Origin: Pseudomonadota bacterium
GTDB lineage: Bacteria; Pseudomonadota; Alphaproteobacteria; Sphingomonadales; Sphingomonadaceae
Assembly: GCA_023423775.1 (NCBI GenBank)
Contig: JAFAEZ010000033.1
Span: 1 to 33,424 of the forward strand
Direction of reading: 5' to 3'
Length of the DNA stretch: 33,424 bases
The notes under the pieces were generated by a model that did no database searches, was not told the DNA's origin, and saw nothing but the letters and a program-made list of their open reading frames with translations. Position 1 is the first letter of the stretch, and each line of letters starts with the position of its first letter. Below, piece after piece: positions 1 to 8,657 of the stretch. A program made the position numbers and the translations under genes.

Positions 1-912
1 CACGCGGCGGGGGTGCCGCCCTTCTTTGCCGTCGGCGATTGCGAGGCGATCCGCGCCGTCTGGAGCGGCCCGGTCGAAGCCATTGCCAGCCCTGAAGAAG
101 CGCGCGCGTGTTTTGGCGAGGCGCTGCCCGTTATCCGCGTCGGCGGTAGCGGCGCTGCCATCCGGCCGGGCGCGCCCGAGCTCGAAGGCGCGCGCAGCGC
201 CCTCGATGCGCTCGAGTTGGCGGTCGGTCTGACCCGCTCGGGCGCCGCCTCCGGACTGGTCACCGGACCAGTATCGAAGGTGCAGCTTTATGCGATCGGC
301 TTCTCCCATGCCGGCCAAACCGAGTTCGTGGCCGAGCGCTGCGGCGTTTCGAGCGAGCTGGTCGCGATGATGCTGGTCGGGCCGTCGCTCAAGACGGTCC
401 CCGTCACGGTGCACATACCCTATAGGGATGTGCCCGAGGCGCTCACGATCGACCGCATCGTCGCCAAGGGCCGTGCGACGGCGCGTGGGCTCCAGCGCCA
501 GTTCGGGATCGATCAGCCGCGCCTCGCCGTCGCCGGGCTGAATCCGCATGCCGGCGAGGACGGCGCGCTGGGCCGCGAGGAGATCGACGTGATCATCCCC
601 GCGATCGAACGGCTGCGCGAGGAAGGCTTCGACGTCAGCGGCCCGCTGGCAGCGGACACGATGTTCCACCCGCAAGCGCGGGCCGGCTACGACGTGGCGC
701 TCTGCATGTATCACGACCAGGCGCTGGTGCCATTGAAGACGCTCCATTTCGACGAGGGCGTCAACATGACGCTCGGCCTGCCGATCGTGCGGACTTCGCC
801 CGATCACGGCACCGCCTTCGCTATCGCAGGGCGCGATGTGGCGAGGCCCGGGGCGATGATCGCGGCGCTCAAGACGGCGTTCGTCTCCGCTCAGCGCATC
901 GGCCAGGCGTGA
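1..912 (+). CDS. pdxA: 4-hydroxythreonine-4-phosphate dehydrogenase (5' end outside window)
   Basis: PdxA oxidises 4-phosphohydroxy-L-threonine with NAD in the DXP-dependent pathway to pyridoxal phosphate (vitamin B6), in the cytoplasm. The frame is open to the window edge and starts inside the protein. Compared with the usual ~330 residues, about 30-35 N-terminal residues, including the GEPAGIGPE-type motif, lie upstream. Visible family landmarks are a VTGPVSK segment, HAGQTEF, and the three metal-ligand histidine contexts HIPYRD, LNPHAGEDG and MYHDQ, followed by VNMTLGLPIVRTSPDHGTA near the C-terminus. The TGA stop overlaps the GTG start of ksgA by four bases (GTGA), indicating translational coupling. 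pdxA-ksgA is a common proteobacterial pair, often preceded by surA. The call is firm; the true start cannot be seen. Confidence 0.97.
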   Translation, partial: HAAGVPPFFAVGDCEAIRAVWSGPVEAIASPEEARACFGEALPVIRVGGSGAAIRPGAPELEGARSALDALELAVGLTRSGAASGLVTGPVSKVQLYAIGFSHAGQTEFVAERCGVSSELVAMMLVGPSLKTVPVTVHIPYRDVPEALTIDRIVAKGRATARGLQRQFGIDQPRLAVAGLNPHAGEDGALGREEIDVIIPAIERLREEGFDVSGPLAADTMFHPQARAGYDVALCMYHDQALVPLKTLHFDEGVNMTLGLPIVRTSPDHGTAFAIAGRDVARPGAMIAALKTAFVSAQRIGQA

Positions 913-1730
913 AGCCCCTGCCCCCGCTGCGCGAGGTGATCGCGCGCCACGGCCTCAGCGCGTCCAAGGCGCTCGGCCAGAATTTCCTGCTCGACGGGCA
1001 ATTGCTCGATCGCATCGCGCGCGTCCCAGGCAATCTGGCAGGCGCGCGTGTCTATGAGGTCGGTCCCGGGCCCGGCGGCCTCACCCGAGCCTTGCTCGGC
1101 GCCGGCGCGGAGGTGACGGCAGTCGAGCGCGACCGGCGCTGCCTGCCCGCGCTTGCCGAATTGAACGAGGCGTCGGACGGACGACTGCGCGTGATCGAGG
1201 GTGATGCGCTCGCCATCGACGAGGCGGCGACCGTTGGCGCCGGCGCCCATATCGTCGCGAACCTGCCTTACAACGTCGGCACCGCCTTGCTGGTGCGCTG
1301 GCTCGGCGGCGAGGAATGGCCGCCCTTCTGGCGCTCGCTCACCCTGATGTTCCAACAGGAAGTGGCCGAGCGGATCGCGGCGAAACCGGGCGGATCGGCT
1401 TACGGGCGCCTGGCGGTGCTCGCCCAGTGGCGCAGCACGGCGAAGCTGGCGATGAAGGTCCACCGCTCGGCCTTCGTCCCGCCGCCCAAGGTTATGTCGG
1501 CTGTCGTCCACATCGTCCCGCGCACGGCGCCGGAAGGCGTGCGCGCCGCAACAATCGAGAAAGTGACGGCGGCTGCGTTCGGGCAGCGCCGCAAGATGCT
1601 GCGGCAGAGCCTCAAAGGCCTCCCCGGCGCACTTGACGCGGTGGAAACGCTCGGCATCGATCCGCAGCGCCGCGCCGAAACGCTCGCTGTAGAGGAATTC
1701 GTCGCGATCGCCCGGACGATGGACGCTTAA
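909..1730 (+). CDS. ksgA: 16S rRNA (adenine1518/1519-N6)-dimethyltransferase KsgA/RsmA
   Basis: KsgA dimethylates two adjacent adenines in the 3'-terminal helix of 16S rRNA using S-adenosylmethionine, a late check in 30S subunit maturation. The 273 residues match the family length. The N-terminal ALGQNFLLD motif (about 21-29), the SAM-binding EVGPGPGG (50-57) and the catalytic NLPYN (118-122) are all intact, followed by a MFQQEVAERI segment. The start is GTG at 909, chosen because it forms the GTGA overlap with the pdxA stop and puts the QNFLLD motif at the normal distance from the N-terminus. The TAA stop shares the palindrome TTAA with the stop of the convergent TPR gene, so no intergenic terminator can exist between them. 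Confidence 0.97.
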   Translation: MKPLPPLREVIARHGLSASKALGQNFLLDGQLLDRIARVPGNLAGARVYEVGPGPGGLTRALLGAGAEVTAVERDRRCLPALAELNEASDGRLRVIEGDALAIDEAATVGAGAHIVANLPYNVGTALLVRWLGGEEWPPFWRSLTLMFQQEVAERIAAKPGGSAYGRLAVLAQWRSTAKLAMKVHRSAFVPPPKVMSAVVHIVPRTAPEGVRAATIEKVTAAAFGQRRKMLRQSLKGLPGALDAVETLGIDPQRRAETLAVEEFVAIARTMDA

Positions 1731-2236
1731 TTCTTCGCCGGCGCGGGCGGGGTTTCCTGCGTGCGCGCGGCGATGGCCTCGGCCGGCGGACCCTTGGCGA
1801 TCACGGCTGCCAAAGTCGTGGCTTGCGGGCACGGGTTCTTGCAGACCGTCTTTATCTTCTCGAGGTTGCGCTTGGCGCGCTCGACCGCGCCGCGCTGCAC
1901 CAAGGCCTCGCCCTGACCGGCAAGCGCCGTGACATCGTTGGGCTCGACCACCAGCGCCTCGCCATAGAGCTTGATCGCCTTGCCCGGCAGCTTCTGCGCC
2001 TGCGCCACCCGCGCCAGGGCGACATAGGCACCGCGGTTGCGCGGATCGACGGCGAGCGCGCTTTCGAGCGAGTCGATCGCGGCGTCATATTGGCCGGACG
2101 CGGTCTGCGCCTGGCCCTGCTGAAGCAAGGCCACGGAGCGCGCGTCGATCTGGTCGTCAGGGCGCTGGCTGTGCCCTGCGCTCGCCATAGTCGCCAGCGC
2201 GATGGCCACCGAAAGGGCAATGGGCGTGAGGCGCAT
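1727..2236 (-). CDS. Exported TPR-repeat protein of unknown function
   Basis: A 169-residue protein with a cleavable signal peptide (MRLTPIALSVAIALATMASA, cleavage around residue 20) and about three tetratricopeptide repeats in the mature part, recognisable from YDAAIDSLESALAVDP, AIKLYGEALVVEP and the Ala/Gly/Tyr spacing. A CKNPC cysteine pair lies near the C-terminus and could form a disulfide in the periplasm. The start is set at 2236 because GGAG lies seven bases before it; an in-frame ATG at 2248 would add four residues but has no ribosome binding site. It is the last gene of the guaB operon, beginning about 30 bases after the methyltransferase stop. TPRs mediate protein contacts, so a scaffold role is likely, but no specific partner can be named. 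Confidence 0.85.
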   Translation of the reverse strand: MRLTPIALSVAIALATMASAGHSQRPDDQIDARSVALLQQGQAQTASGQYDAAIDSLESALAVDPRNRGAYVALARVAQAQKLPGKAIKLYGEALVVEPNDVTALAGQGEALVQRGAVERAKRNLEKIKTVCKNPCPQATTLAAVIAKGPPAEAIAARTQETPPAPAKN

Positions 2237-2266
2237 CAAAGTCTCCATGATCTGTCGAGCGGCAAT

Positions 2267-3451
2267 CTAGCATGGGGCCTGCCACCGCGCGACGAAAAAG
2301 CCGTCGGTACCGTCGCTTGTGGGCGTGAGCAGATGGCCTGCGCCCGCGCTGCGTCCACCCTCGATGCCGACCTTTTGAGAAACGAAGCCTGAACGGCGAG
2401 CAAGGAAGGCTTCCGCCTGGCCGCGTCCCTCTTCCGCCAGCAACGAGCAAACGGCATAGACCAAATGCCCGCCCGGGCGCACCAGTTCCGCAGCGACGTC
2501 AATCAGATGCGCTTGGAGCTTCACAAGCCGATCGAGCCGGTCCGGAGTCAAGCGCCACCGCGTTTCGGGATTGCGACGCCATGTGCCGGTGCCCGAGCAG
2601 GGCGCATCGACGAGGACGATATCCGCTTGACCCCGCAACGCCGCCAAGGCTTCGGATTCGCGCCCCGGGTTGAGCAGGAAGGGCTCCACGATGGTGACGC
2701 CGGCGCGCTCCAGCCGCGGCGCCATCCGCGACAGCCGGGCGCGATCGGTGTCCGCGGCGGCGATCCGGCCCCGGTCAGCCATTTCCGCGGCGAGCGCGAG
2801 CGTCTTGCCGCCCGCCCCCGCGCATAGATCGACAACCGTCAGGCCCGGTGTCGCCGCGCAAGCCAGCGACAGCAGCTGGCTGCCTTCGTCTTGTATTTCG
2901 ACAAGGCCGGCTTTCCAGGCGGCTGTCTCCTCGACTGCAGTGCCCTCGGAAAGCCGCAGGCCGATTGGCGACAATGGGGTCGGGGTGGCGTCAGGCAGGA
3001 CGCGCTGCGCCTCTTCGACATTGCCCTTGAGGCGGTTGACGCGCACATCGAGCGGCGCGCGCCCGAGCAGGGCCGCAAGCTCCCGTTCGTCCACGAGCGG
3101 ATCGAAGCGGCCCGCCAGCCAGAGCGGCGCGGCCGAGGCCGGCGCAGCAGCCTCGCCGTTCTCGATAGGCGCGGGTCCGTGCGCCGAGCCGTCGAACAGG
3201 GCGCGCAGGTCGAGATCGTCCGCCGCAAGCCCCAGCATCGCGGCGCGCCCGGACTCGGGGCGCTCCCCTGCCCTCCGGATCGCGCGATAGACGAGGTCGC
3301 GCACGGCCCGCCGGTCCTTGGACCCGGCATAACGTCGTGTCTTGAAATAGCGGGCGACGACCGTGTCGGCCGCCGCTCCGGCTTCACGCGCGGCAGCGAT
3401 GATTTCGTCGAGCAGCTCGATCGCCGCCTGGACGCGTGCGGCCGGAGTCAC
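2267..3451 (-). CDS. RsmB/NOP-family RNA cytosine-C5 methyltransferase
   Basis: A class I SAM-dependent methyltransferase that makes 5-methylcytosine in RNA, probably rRNA. The catalytic half carries the SAM motif DLCAGAGGKT (209-217), motif IV VDAPCSGTGTWRRNP with Cys285, and motif VI YAVCS with Cys335; this Cys pair is the release/nucleophile pair of the family. The N-terminal ~100 residues are helical but shorter and less NusB-like than in E. coli RsmB, so the exact target (C967 of 16S rRNA or another cytosine) is not assured and I give no symbol. The start is GTG at 3451, overlapping the guaB TGA by four bases (GTGA). It sits in the guaB operon, upstream of the TPR gene. The 394-residue length is normal. 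Confidence 0.93.
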   Translation of the reverse strand: MTPAARVQAAIELLDEIIAAAREAGAAADTVVARYFKTRRYAGSKDRRAVRDLVYRAIRRAGERPESGRAAMLGLAADDLDLRALFDGSAHGPAPIENGEAAAPASAAPLWLAGRFDPLVDERELAALLGRAPLDVRVNRLKGNVEEAQRVLPDATPTPLSPIGLRLSEGTAVEETAAWKAGLVEIQDEGSQLLSLACAATPGLTVVDLCAGAGGKTLALAAEMADRGRIAAADTDRARLSRMAPRLERAGVTIVEPFLLNPGRESEALAALRGQADIVLVDAPCSGTGTWRRNPETRWRLTPDRLDRLVKLQAHLIDVAAELVRPGGHLVYAVCSLLAEEGRGQAEAFLARRSGFVSQKVGIEGGRSAGAGHLLTPTSDGTDGFFVARWQAPC

Positions 3452-4908
3452 CCGCGCGTGGGATAATTGGGCGCCTCGCGGGTGATCGCCACGTCGTGGA
3501 CATGGCTTTCGCGCAAGCCCGCATTGGTGATGCGGACGAAATGGGCGCGCTTCTGCAGCTCGGGAATGGTGGCCGCACCGGTATAGCCCATCGCCGCCTT
3601 CACGCCGCCGACCAGCTGATGGATCACGTCCTTGGCATGGCCCTTATAGGGGACCTGACCCTCGATGCCCTCGGGCACGAGCTTCATCTGGTCCTTGATA
3701 TCCTGCTGGAAATAGCGGTCGGCCGAGCCGCGCGCCATCGCGCCGACCGAGCCCATGCCACGATAGGATTTGTACGAGCGGCCCTGGTAGAGGAAAGTCT
3801 CGCCCGGCGCTTCCTCGGTACCCGCAAGCAACGAACCGACCATGACGGTGGACGCGCCCGCGGCAAGCGCCTTGGCGAGGTCCCCGCTGGTGCGCAGGCC
3901 GCCGTCGGCAATGATCGGGGTGCCCGATTTCGCCGCCTCGCCCGCCGCCTCCATGATCGCGGTGAGCTGGGGCACGCCGACGCCGGCGACGACGCGCGTC
4001 GTGCAGATCGAGCCCGGGCCGATGCCGACCTTCACGCCGTCGGCGCCGGCGCCGATCAGCGCCTTGGTGGCTTCGGCGGTGGCGACGTTGCCGGCGACCA
4101 CCTGGACGGAATTGCTGATCTTCTTGATGCGCTCGACCGCGATCGCGACGTCCTTGTTGTGGCCGTGCGCGGTATCGATGACGATGAGGTCGCATTCGGC
4201 GTCGATCAGCGCCTGGCTGCGGTCGAAGCCCTTGTCGCCGACCGTGGTCGCGGCAGCGACGCGCAGGCGCCCCGAAGCATCCTTGGTGGCCGAGGGGTAG
4301 TTGACCGCCTTCTCGATGTCCTTGACGGTGATCAGGCCGATCACGCGCTGCGCCTCGTCGACGACCAGCAGCTTCTCGATGCGGCGCTGGTGGAGCTGGC
4401 GGCGCGCCTCTTCCTGGGTGACGCCGGGGCCGACGGTGACGAGATTCTCGCTGGTCATCAGCTCGGAGACCGGCTGCTTCGGGTTCTCGGCGAAGCGAAC
4501 GTCACGGTTGGTGAGGATGCCGACCAGCTTGCCGCCCTCATCGGTGATGGGGATGCCCGAAATGCGGTGGCGCGCCATCAGCTCGAGCGCATCGGCGAGC
4601 GTCTGGTTGCGGGCCATGGTGATCGGATTGACGACCATGCCGCTCTCGTAGCGCTTCACGGCGCGGACGGCCGCAGCCTGTTCGTCGATCTCGAGATTGC
4701 GGTGGAGAACGCCCAGACCGCCGAGTTGCGCCATGACGATCGCCATGTCGGCTTCGGTGACCGTGTCCATGGCCGAGGAGAGGATCGGAATGTTGAGGCC
4801 GATTTCCCTCGTGACCTGGGTCCGCGTATCGGCCTGGCTCGGCAACACGCTCGACTCGGCAGGCCGGAGGAGCACGTCGTCGAAGGTGAGCCCCAGGCTG
4901 ATTTCCAT
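3448..4908 (-). CDS. guaB: Inosine-5'-monophosphate dehydrogenase
   Basis: GuaB oxidises IMP to XMP with NAD, the committed step to guanine nucleotides. At 486 residues the protein is full length. It has the N-terminal barrel start (LTFDDVLLRPAES), SSAMDTVTEADMA (44-56), a tandem CBS (Bateman) insert at about 90-200 that usually binds regulatory nucleotides, and the catalytic loop GIGPGSICTTR with Cys302. Downstream are ADGGLRTSGD (substrate phosphate binding) and YRGMGSVGAM (active-site flap region). An AGAG-type ribosome site precedes the ATG at 4908. It is the first gene of the unit guaB - RNA methyltransferase - TPR protein, read leftward. The 60 bases upstream hold its promoter and separate it from the exported M28 peptidase on the same strand. 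Confidence 0.98.
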   Translation of the reverse strand: MEISLGLTFDDVLLRPAESSVLPSQADTRTQVTREIGLNIPILSSAMDTVTEADMAIVMAQLGGLGVLHRNLEIDEQAAAVRAVKRYESGMVVNPITMARNQTLADALELMARHRISGIPITDEGGKLVGILTNRDVRFAENPKQPVSELMTSENLVTVGPGVTQEEARRQLHQRRIEKLLVVDEAQRVIGLITVKDIEKAVNYPSATKDASGRLRVAAATTVGDKGFDRSQALIDAECDLIVIDTAHGHNKDVAIAVERIKKISNSVQVVAGNVATAEATKALIGAGADGVKVGIGPGSICTTRVVAGVGVPQLTAIMEAAGEAAKSGTPIIADGGLRTSGDLAKALAAGASTVMVGSLLAGTEEAPGETFLYQGRSYKSYRGMGSVGAMARGSADRYFQQDIKDQMKLVPEGIEGQVPYKGHAKDVIHQLVGGVKAAMGYTGAATIPELQKRAHFVRITNAGLRESHVHDVAITREAPNYPTRG

Positions 4909-4968
4909 ATTTCTCTACTCTTTGGTCGGGATTCGGTGCCGCTACATAAGAGCCGAACGGCCAAAGCG

Positions 4969-6408
4969 CTAGCGCCGTGAGGGTTTGTACCGTTTGGGAT
5001 CGCCGAGGCGGCGCGCGAGGCCGATCAGCAGATCGGTGTCCTCGGCGGCGCCGTCGAGGACGATCGCGCGGCCGAGATCGTCGTCGGGCGCGTGATAGGG
5101 CCCGCGCAGGAAGTCCGTGAGCCGGCCCATGTCTGAAAAGGAGCCGCCGACCATCACGGCGGGAACCCCCTGCTTCGCCAGGGCCCATCCGTCCTGGCGC
5201 TGGACCATGATGTCGGCCTCGCCGTCGGTATCGAGGCGACGCCCGGCATTCTCGACGCTCTTGGCGATGGCCGCGTCGAGCCTCGCGTTGCCCCGGCCGA
5301 TGACGGCCACCGGCTCGCCTTTGGGGGCGATGGCGACAGTGTCGAGATTGACGGCGGCGACGATCGAACCGAGCGGCACCGTCGGTTGCGCCGCGAAATA
5401 GGACGCGCCGAGCAGGCCCATCTCCTCGGCCGTCGTCGCCAGGAAGAGGATGTCGCGCTTCGGGCGGTCACGGGCGAGGCCGCGCGCCGCCTCAATCAGC
5501 ATGGCGATTCCGCTCGCATTGTCGACCGCGCCGTTGCAGATTCGGTCCGGGGCGCCGGCTGGGCGGCACAGGCCGAGATGGTCCCAGTGGGCAAGGATCA
5601 GCACACTCTCGCGCGACGTGCCCGACCCGGCCAGCCGTGCGACCAGATTGTGGGAATCGTAGGCGCGCACCCGCGACGAAACTTCGACCGACGCGCGCGC
5701 CACCGACGCCTCGGCGCGGGCGGGGTCAAAGGACCGGCCCGAGGCCTCGACGATGCGCTGCGCCGCCGCCGCCGGCATCGCACCGAAGACGCCGGGCACG
5801 GTCTCGCTTTGCAGTCGCGTGCCGCCATGCGCGAACTGGTCGGTGACTGCGGACCAGGGAACGTCGTCCGCATAGACCGCGATCACCGCGGCCGCGCCCG
5901 CCTCGACCAGCGCCCTCGACCGCTCCTCGTAGCTCGGCGCATCCGGCGCTGGCGGCTGAGCCCGGAGCAGCAAGGCGATGCCGCCGCGCAGGTCGATACC
6001 AGCCGTCTGCGCGGGGAGACCGTAGCCGATGAAGTGCACCGGCGCGTCCAGCAGCGCCTCCCGAGGCCCGCGGCCGACCAACACGAGATCCTCCTGGTCG
6101 AGCGCGATCGGGACGCCGGCGGCGTTCCAAAGCGCGCGATGTGCGAACGGCGCGCGTTCGACCAGCGGCACCGACTGATACCAATTGCCGCCGCCCGCAG
6201 CCGGCTCGAGCCCAAGCGCGCGCAATTGGGTCGCAATGTAGAGCAAAGTCTTGGCTTCGCCAGGCGTGCCCGGCTTGCGGCCTTCATAGGCGTCGCTCGC
6301 GAGCACCTCGATATGGCGGAGCAACTGGTCGGGCGTGACCGGGTCGGCGCGGACAGTCCCGGGGAGAGCGACGAGGAGCGGCAGCGCCGCAAGCAACAAC
6401 CTTTGCAT
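4969..6408 (-). CDS. Exported M28-family zinc metallopeptidase
   Basis: A 479-residue aminopeptidase-type protein. The start at 6408 gives a clear signal peptide (MQRLLLAALPLLVALPGTVRA), so it should act in the periplasm or outside the cell; a longer frame reaching 6624 would run into the preceding murU gene and is rejected. The M28 zinc site is complete: LAHWDHLG, GAVDNASG, TAEEMGLLGASYF, the NLDTVA aspartate and a final YHAPDDD histidine. The region between about 110 and 260 resembles a protease-associated insert. It hydrolyses N-terminal residues from peptides in known relatives; the actual substrate is unknown. It follows murU by 55 bases on the same strand, where relatives often carry addB, so it may be co-transcribed with the divL operon. 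Confidence 0.9.
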   Translation of the reverse strand: MQRLLLAALPLLVALPGTVRADPVTPDQLLRHIEVLASDAYEGRKPGTPGEAKTLLYIATQLRALGLEPAAGGGNWYQSVPLVERAPFAHRALWNAAGVPIALDQEDLVLVGRGPREALLDAPVHFIGYGLPAQTAGIDLRGGIALLLRAQPPAPDAPSYEERSRALVEAGAAAVIAVYADDVPWSAVTDQFAHGGTRLQSETVPGVFGAMPAAAAQRIVEASGRSFDPARAEASVARASVEVSSRVRAYDSHNLVARLAGSGTSRESVLILAHWDHLGLCRPAGAPDRICNGAVDNASGIAMLIEAARGLARDRPKRDILFLATTAEEMGLLGASYFAAQPTVPLGSIVAAVNLDTVAIAPKGEPVAVIGRGNARLDAAIAKSVENAGRRLDTDGEADIMVQRQDGWALAKQGVPAVMVGGSFSDMGRLTDFLRGPYHAPDDDLGRAIVLDGAAEDTDLLIGLARRLGDPKRYKPSRR

Positions 6409-6463
6409 ATGGCTGCTTAGGCCCCGTGCACTTCGCCTGTCGAGAGCCGGCGACCGGCGCCGT

Positions 6464-7228
6464 CTAGCGACGGCCGAGCGCCGCTTCGGTCTTGGCGATG
6501 TTCGCGGGCGCGCCGACGTCGAACCAAAGTCCCTGATGAACGGTCCCGAAGCATCGCCCCGCTTCCATCGCCCGGTTCCAGAGCAGGTTCGTCGAGAAAG
6601 GGCCTTCCGGCATCTCGCCCGCAAACAGCCGCTTCGAGACGATCTGGATGCCGGTATAAACGAAAGGCGCGACGGTGCCCCTTTTCTTGCGGCGAAGCTC
6701 CCCGGTCGCGCTCATGTGGAAGTCGCCCTGCCCGGGATGGCAATTTGCCCGGGCGAACGGGACGAGCAGGAGCAGAGCGTCCATCCGGGCATCGTCCCAG
6801 GCCGACGCCAGCAGCCGCAGCGAATCCACCGGCCCGTCGACCCAATAATTGTCGGCATTCACCGCCAGAAAGGGGTCGGCGTCGATCAGCGGCAGCGCCT
6901 TCACCAGCCCACCTCCGGTCTCGAGCAGTTGTGCGCGCTCATCGGAGATGGCGATCTCGATCCCGGTCACCCGGTTGCGCAAATGCGCCTCGAGCGCGTC
7001 GGGCAGATAATGAACGTTGACGACCGCCTTCTTGACGCCGGCGGCGCGCAGATGGTCGAGCGTATGGTCGAGCAAAGTCCTGCCGGCGACTTCGATCAGC
7101 GGCTTGGGCCGCGTCGCGGTGAGCGGGCGCATCCGCTTGCCGATGCCGGCGGCCATCACCATCGCGGTGGTCGGGACCTGGGCGGCGGGATCGGGACGCA
7201 GCGCCAGCGGGCGCTTGAATGCCGTCAC
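6464..7228 (-). CDS. murU: N-acetylmuramate alpha-1-phosphate uridylyltransferase
   Basis: MurU converts MurNAc-1-phosphate plus UTP to UDP-MurNAc, the last step of the recycling route that bypasses de novo MurA/MurB synthesis and so lowers fosfomycin sensitivity in organisms that have it. The 254-residue protein has the nucleotidyltransferase signature AAGIGKRMRPLT (26-37), KPLIEV, NADNYW in the metal/nucleotide region and a WFDVGAPANI ending. The function rests on this motif set plus its place directly after amgK. The start GTG at 7228 overlaps the amgK TGA by four bases (GTGA). A sugar-1-phosphate nucleotidyltransferase with another substrate is the alternative, less likely given the neighbour. 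Confidence 0.92.
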   Translation of the reverse strand: MTAFKRPLALRPDPAAQVPTTAMVMAAGIGKRMRPLTATRPKPLIEVAGRTLLDHTLDHLRAAGVKKAVVNVHYLPDALEAHLRNRVTGIEIAISDERAQLLETGGGLVKALPLIDADPFLAVNADNYWVDGPVDSLRLLASAWDDARMDALLLLVPFARANCHPGQGDFHMSATGELRRKKRGTVAPFVYTGIQIVSKRLFAGEMPEGPFSTNLLWNRAMEAGRCFGTVHQGLWFDVGAPANIAKTEAALGRR

Positions 7229-8229
7229 GCCGTCTCGCCTTCGGTCCAGGCGGCGGCCCGCTTCGCCTCGGGGACATTGCGGTCGAACCAGTCTTTGACC
7301 GGAGCCAGCGCCGGATGGGCGAGGTCCCGTTCCAGGAGGCCCCACATGCGCGGCTGGAAGCTGGTATAATGGGGCTTGCCGTCACGCTTCCAGAGACGCG
7401 TGAACACGCCGAGGATCCGGGTGTTGCGCTGTGCGGCGAGCGTCCAATACGCGTTTTCGAAGGCTGGGCCGCACGCCGTGGACTGCCGATAACGGTCGAG
7501 CATCGCCCGTTCGACCGCAGGCGTCACGTCGCGCCGCGCGTCTTCCAGCACCGACGCCAGGTCGTAGGCCGGGTGCCCGGCCACGGCGTCCTGGAAATCG
7601 AGCAGGCCGAAATGCCGTATGTCCTGATGGTTATCGACCAGCATGATATTCTCGGCGTGGAAATCCCGGAGCACCGTTACGGGCCCGAGGCCGTCGTCCG
7701 ACACCGCCGTGAGCACCTCCTGCCAGGCGTGCTCGTAGCCCGCGACATCGACTTCGAGGTCGAGCGCAGGGCAATACCATTCCGGGAAGAGCTTCAACTC
7801 CTCCATCCATCGATCGATACCGTGGGGCAGCAACCCCGGCATGCAGGGCTGGCGGTGAAGGTGGACGAGAAGGTCGACGGCAAGCGTATAGAGCTCGGTC
7901 TCCCGTTCCGGCGTGACGTCGAGGGTTTCGCGCAACCTCCGGTCGCCGAAATCGTCGATCAGCAACAGGCCCTGTTCCAGGTCCCGGGCAAGGACGCGAG
8001 GCGCGGAGAGACCAGCCTGGACGAGCCATTCCGCCGCGGCGATGAACGGGCGCGGATCCTCGTGCGGCGGCGGCGCGTCCATCAGCACTGCGCGGCGCTC
8101 GCCGTCGACCACTCGGAAATAACGGCGGAAGCTGGCATCGCCGGCGAGCGGACGAATTTCGGCTCCCTCCCAGCCGTGGGCGGCAAGGAAAGCGGGCGCA
8201 GCGGCGGGCGGAATCATCGGGGAGGCCAT
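7225..8229 (-). CDS. amgK: Anomeric MurNAc/GlcNAc kinase
   Basis: AmgK phosphorylates the anomeric hydroxyl of MurNAc or GlcNAc with ATP, feeding MurU in cell-wall recycling. The 334-residue protein has the aminoglycoside-phosphotransferase fold: GDASFRRYFRV (30-40), VLMDAPPPHEDPRPF (48-62), LLIDDFG, the catalytic loop LRDFHAEN (187-194, base Asp189) and the metal-binding DFQD (211-214). The histidine of the usual HRD triplet is a leucine here. The start at 8229 is chosen because GGGAG lies five bases before it; an alternative ATG at 8217 forms an ATGA overlap with the tsaE stop. Placement between tsaE and murU supports the call. Confidence 0.92.
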   Translation of the reverse strand: MASPMIPPAAAPAFLAAHGWEGAEIRPLAGDASFRRYFRVVDGERRAVLMDAPPPHEDPRPFIAAAEWLVQAGLSAPRVLARDLEQGLLLIDDFGDRRLRETLDVTPERETELYTLAVDLLVHLHRQPCMPGLLPHGIDRWMEELKLFPEWYCPALDLEVDVAGYEHAWQEVLTAVSDDGLGPVTVLRDFHAENIMLVDNHQDIRHFGLLDFQDAVAGHPAYDLASVLEDARRDVTPAVERAMLDRYRQSTACGPAFENAYWTLAAQRNTRILGVFTRLWKRDGKPHYTSFQPRMWGLLERDLAHPALAPVKDWFDRNVPEAKRAAAWTEGETA

Positions 8230-8657
8230 CGATTCTCCCAAGCGGGCGGGACCTTGGCTGTCAAGGCACGGTCGCCCTTGTCGCCGAAAGCAAGATGCAG
8301 TTGCAGGCTGTCCTGCCACAGCGACGCGCCGAGCCGCTCCGGCCATTCGATCAGCAAGGCGGCGTAATGGCGCGCCTCGTCGAGCGCCAGCTCCTCGAGT
8401 TCCGCTTCATGCTCGATCCGGTAGAGATCGACGTGCCAGAGCGGGATGCGCAGGTCGGGCGGATCGTAGGTCTGGACGATCGGGAAGGTTGGGCTGGCGA
8501 CATCGCCCTTGAGACCGAGGCCGTGCAGCACACCGCGGCTGAGCGTGGTCTTGCCCGCCCCGAGGTCGCCGAACAAGGCGATCACGTCGCCGACGCGGAG
8601 CATCCCCGCCAGACGCTCGCCGAGCGCCTCGGTCGCCGCAGGCCCCTCGAGTCGCAT
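8214..8657 (-). CDS. tsaE: tRNA threonylcarbamoyladenosine biosynthesis ATPase TsaE
   Basis: TsaE is the ATPase partner of TsaB-TsaD in making the universal t6A37 modification of ANN-decoding tRNAs. The 147-residue length is typical. Motifs are the Walker A GDLGAGKTT (30-38), SPTFPIVQTY, the HVDLYRI segment and LIEWPERL, all diagnostic. The ATG at 8657 overlaps the TGA of the upstream divL-type gene by four bases (ATGA), so the two are translationally coupled, and the tsaE stop in turn overlaps the start region of amgK. The gene therefore sits in the middle of one tight leftward operon. Confidence 0.97.
   Translation of the reverse strand: MRLEGPAATEALGERLAGMLRVGDVIALFGDLGAGKTTLSRGVLHGLGLKGDVASPTFPIVQTYDPPDLRIPLWHVDLYRIEHEAELEELALDEARHYAALLIEWPERLGASLWQDSLQLHLAFGDKGDRALTAKVPPAWENRWPPR

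Noticed and set aside
3436..4980. 514-codon open frame antisense to guaB
   Set aside because: guaB is complete with Cys302 loop and CBS domains; the opposing frame is His/Asp/Arg-rich mirror sequence without domain features.
6409..6624. N-terminal extension of the exported M28 peptidase
   Set aside because: It would overlap murU and precede a clear signal peptide; initiation at 6408 fits better.
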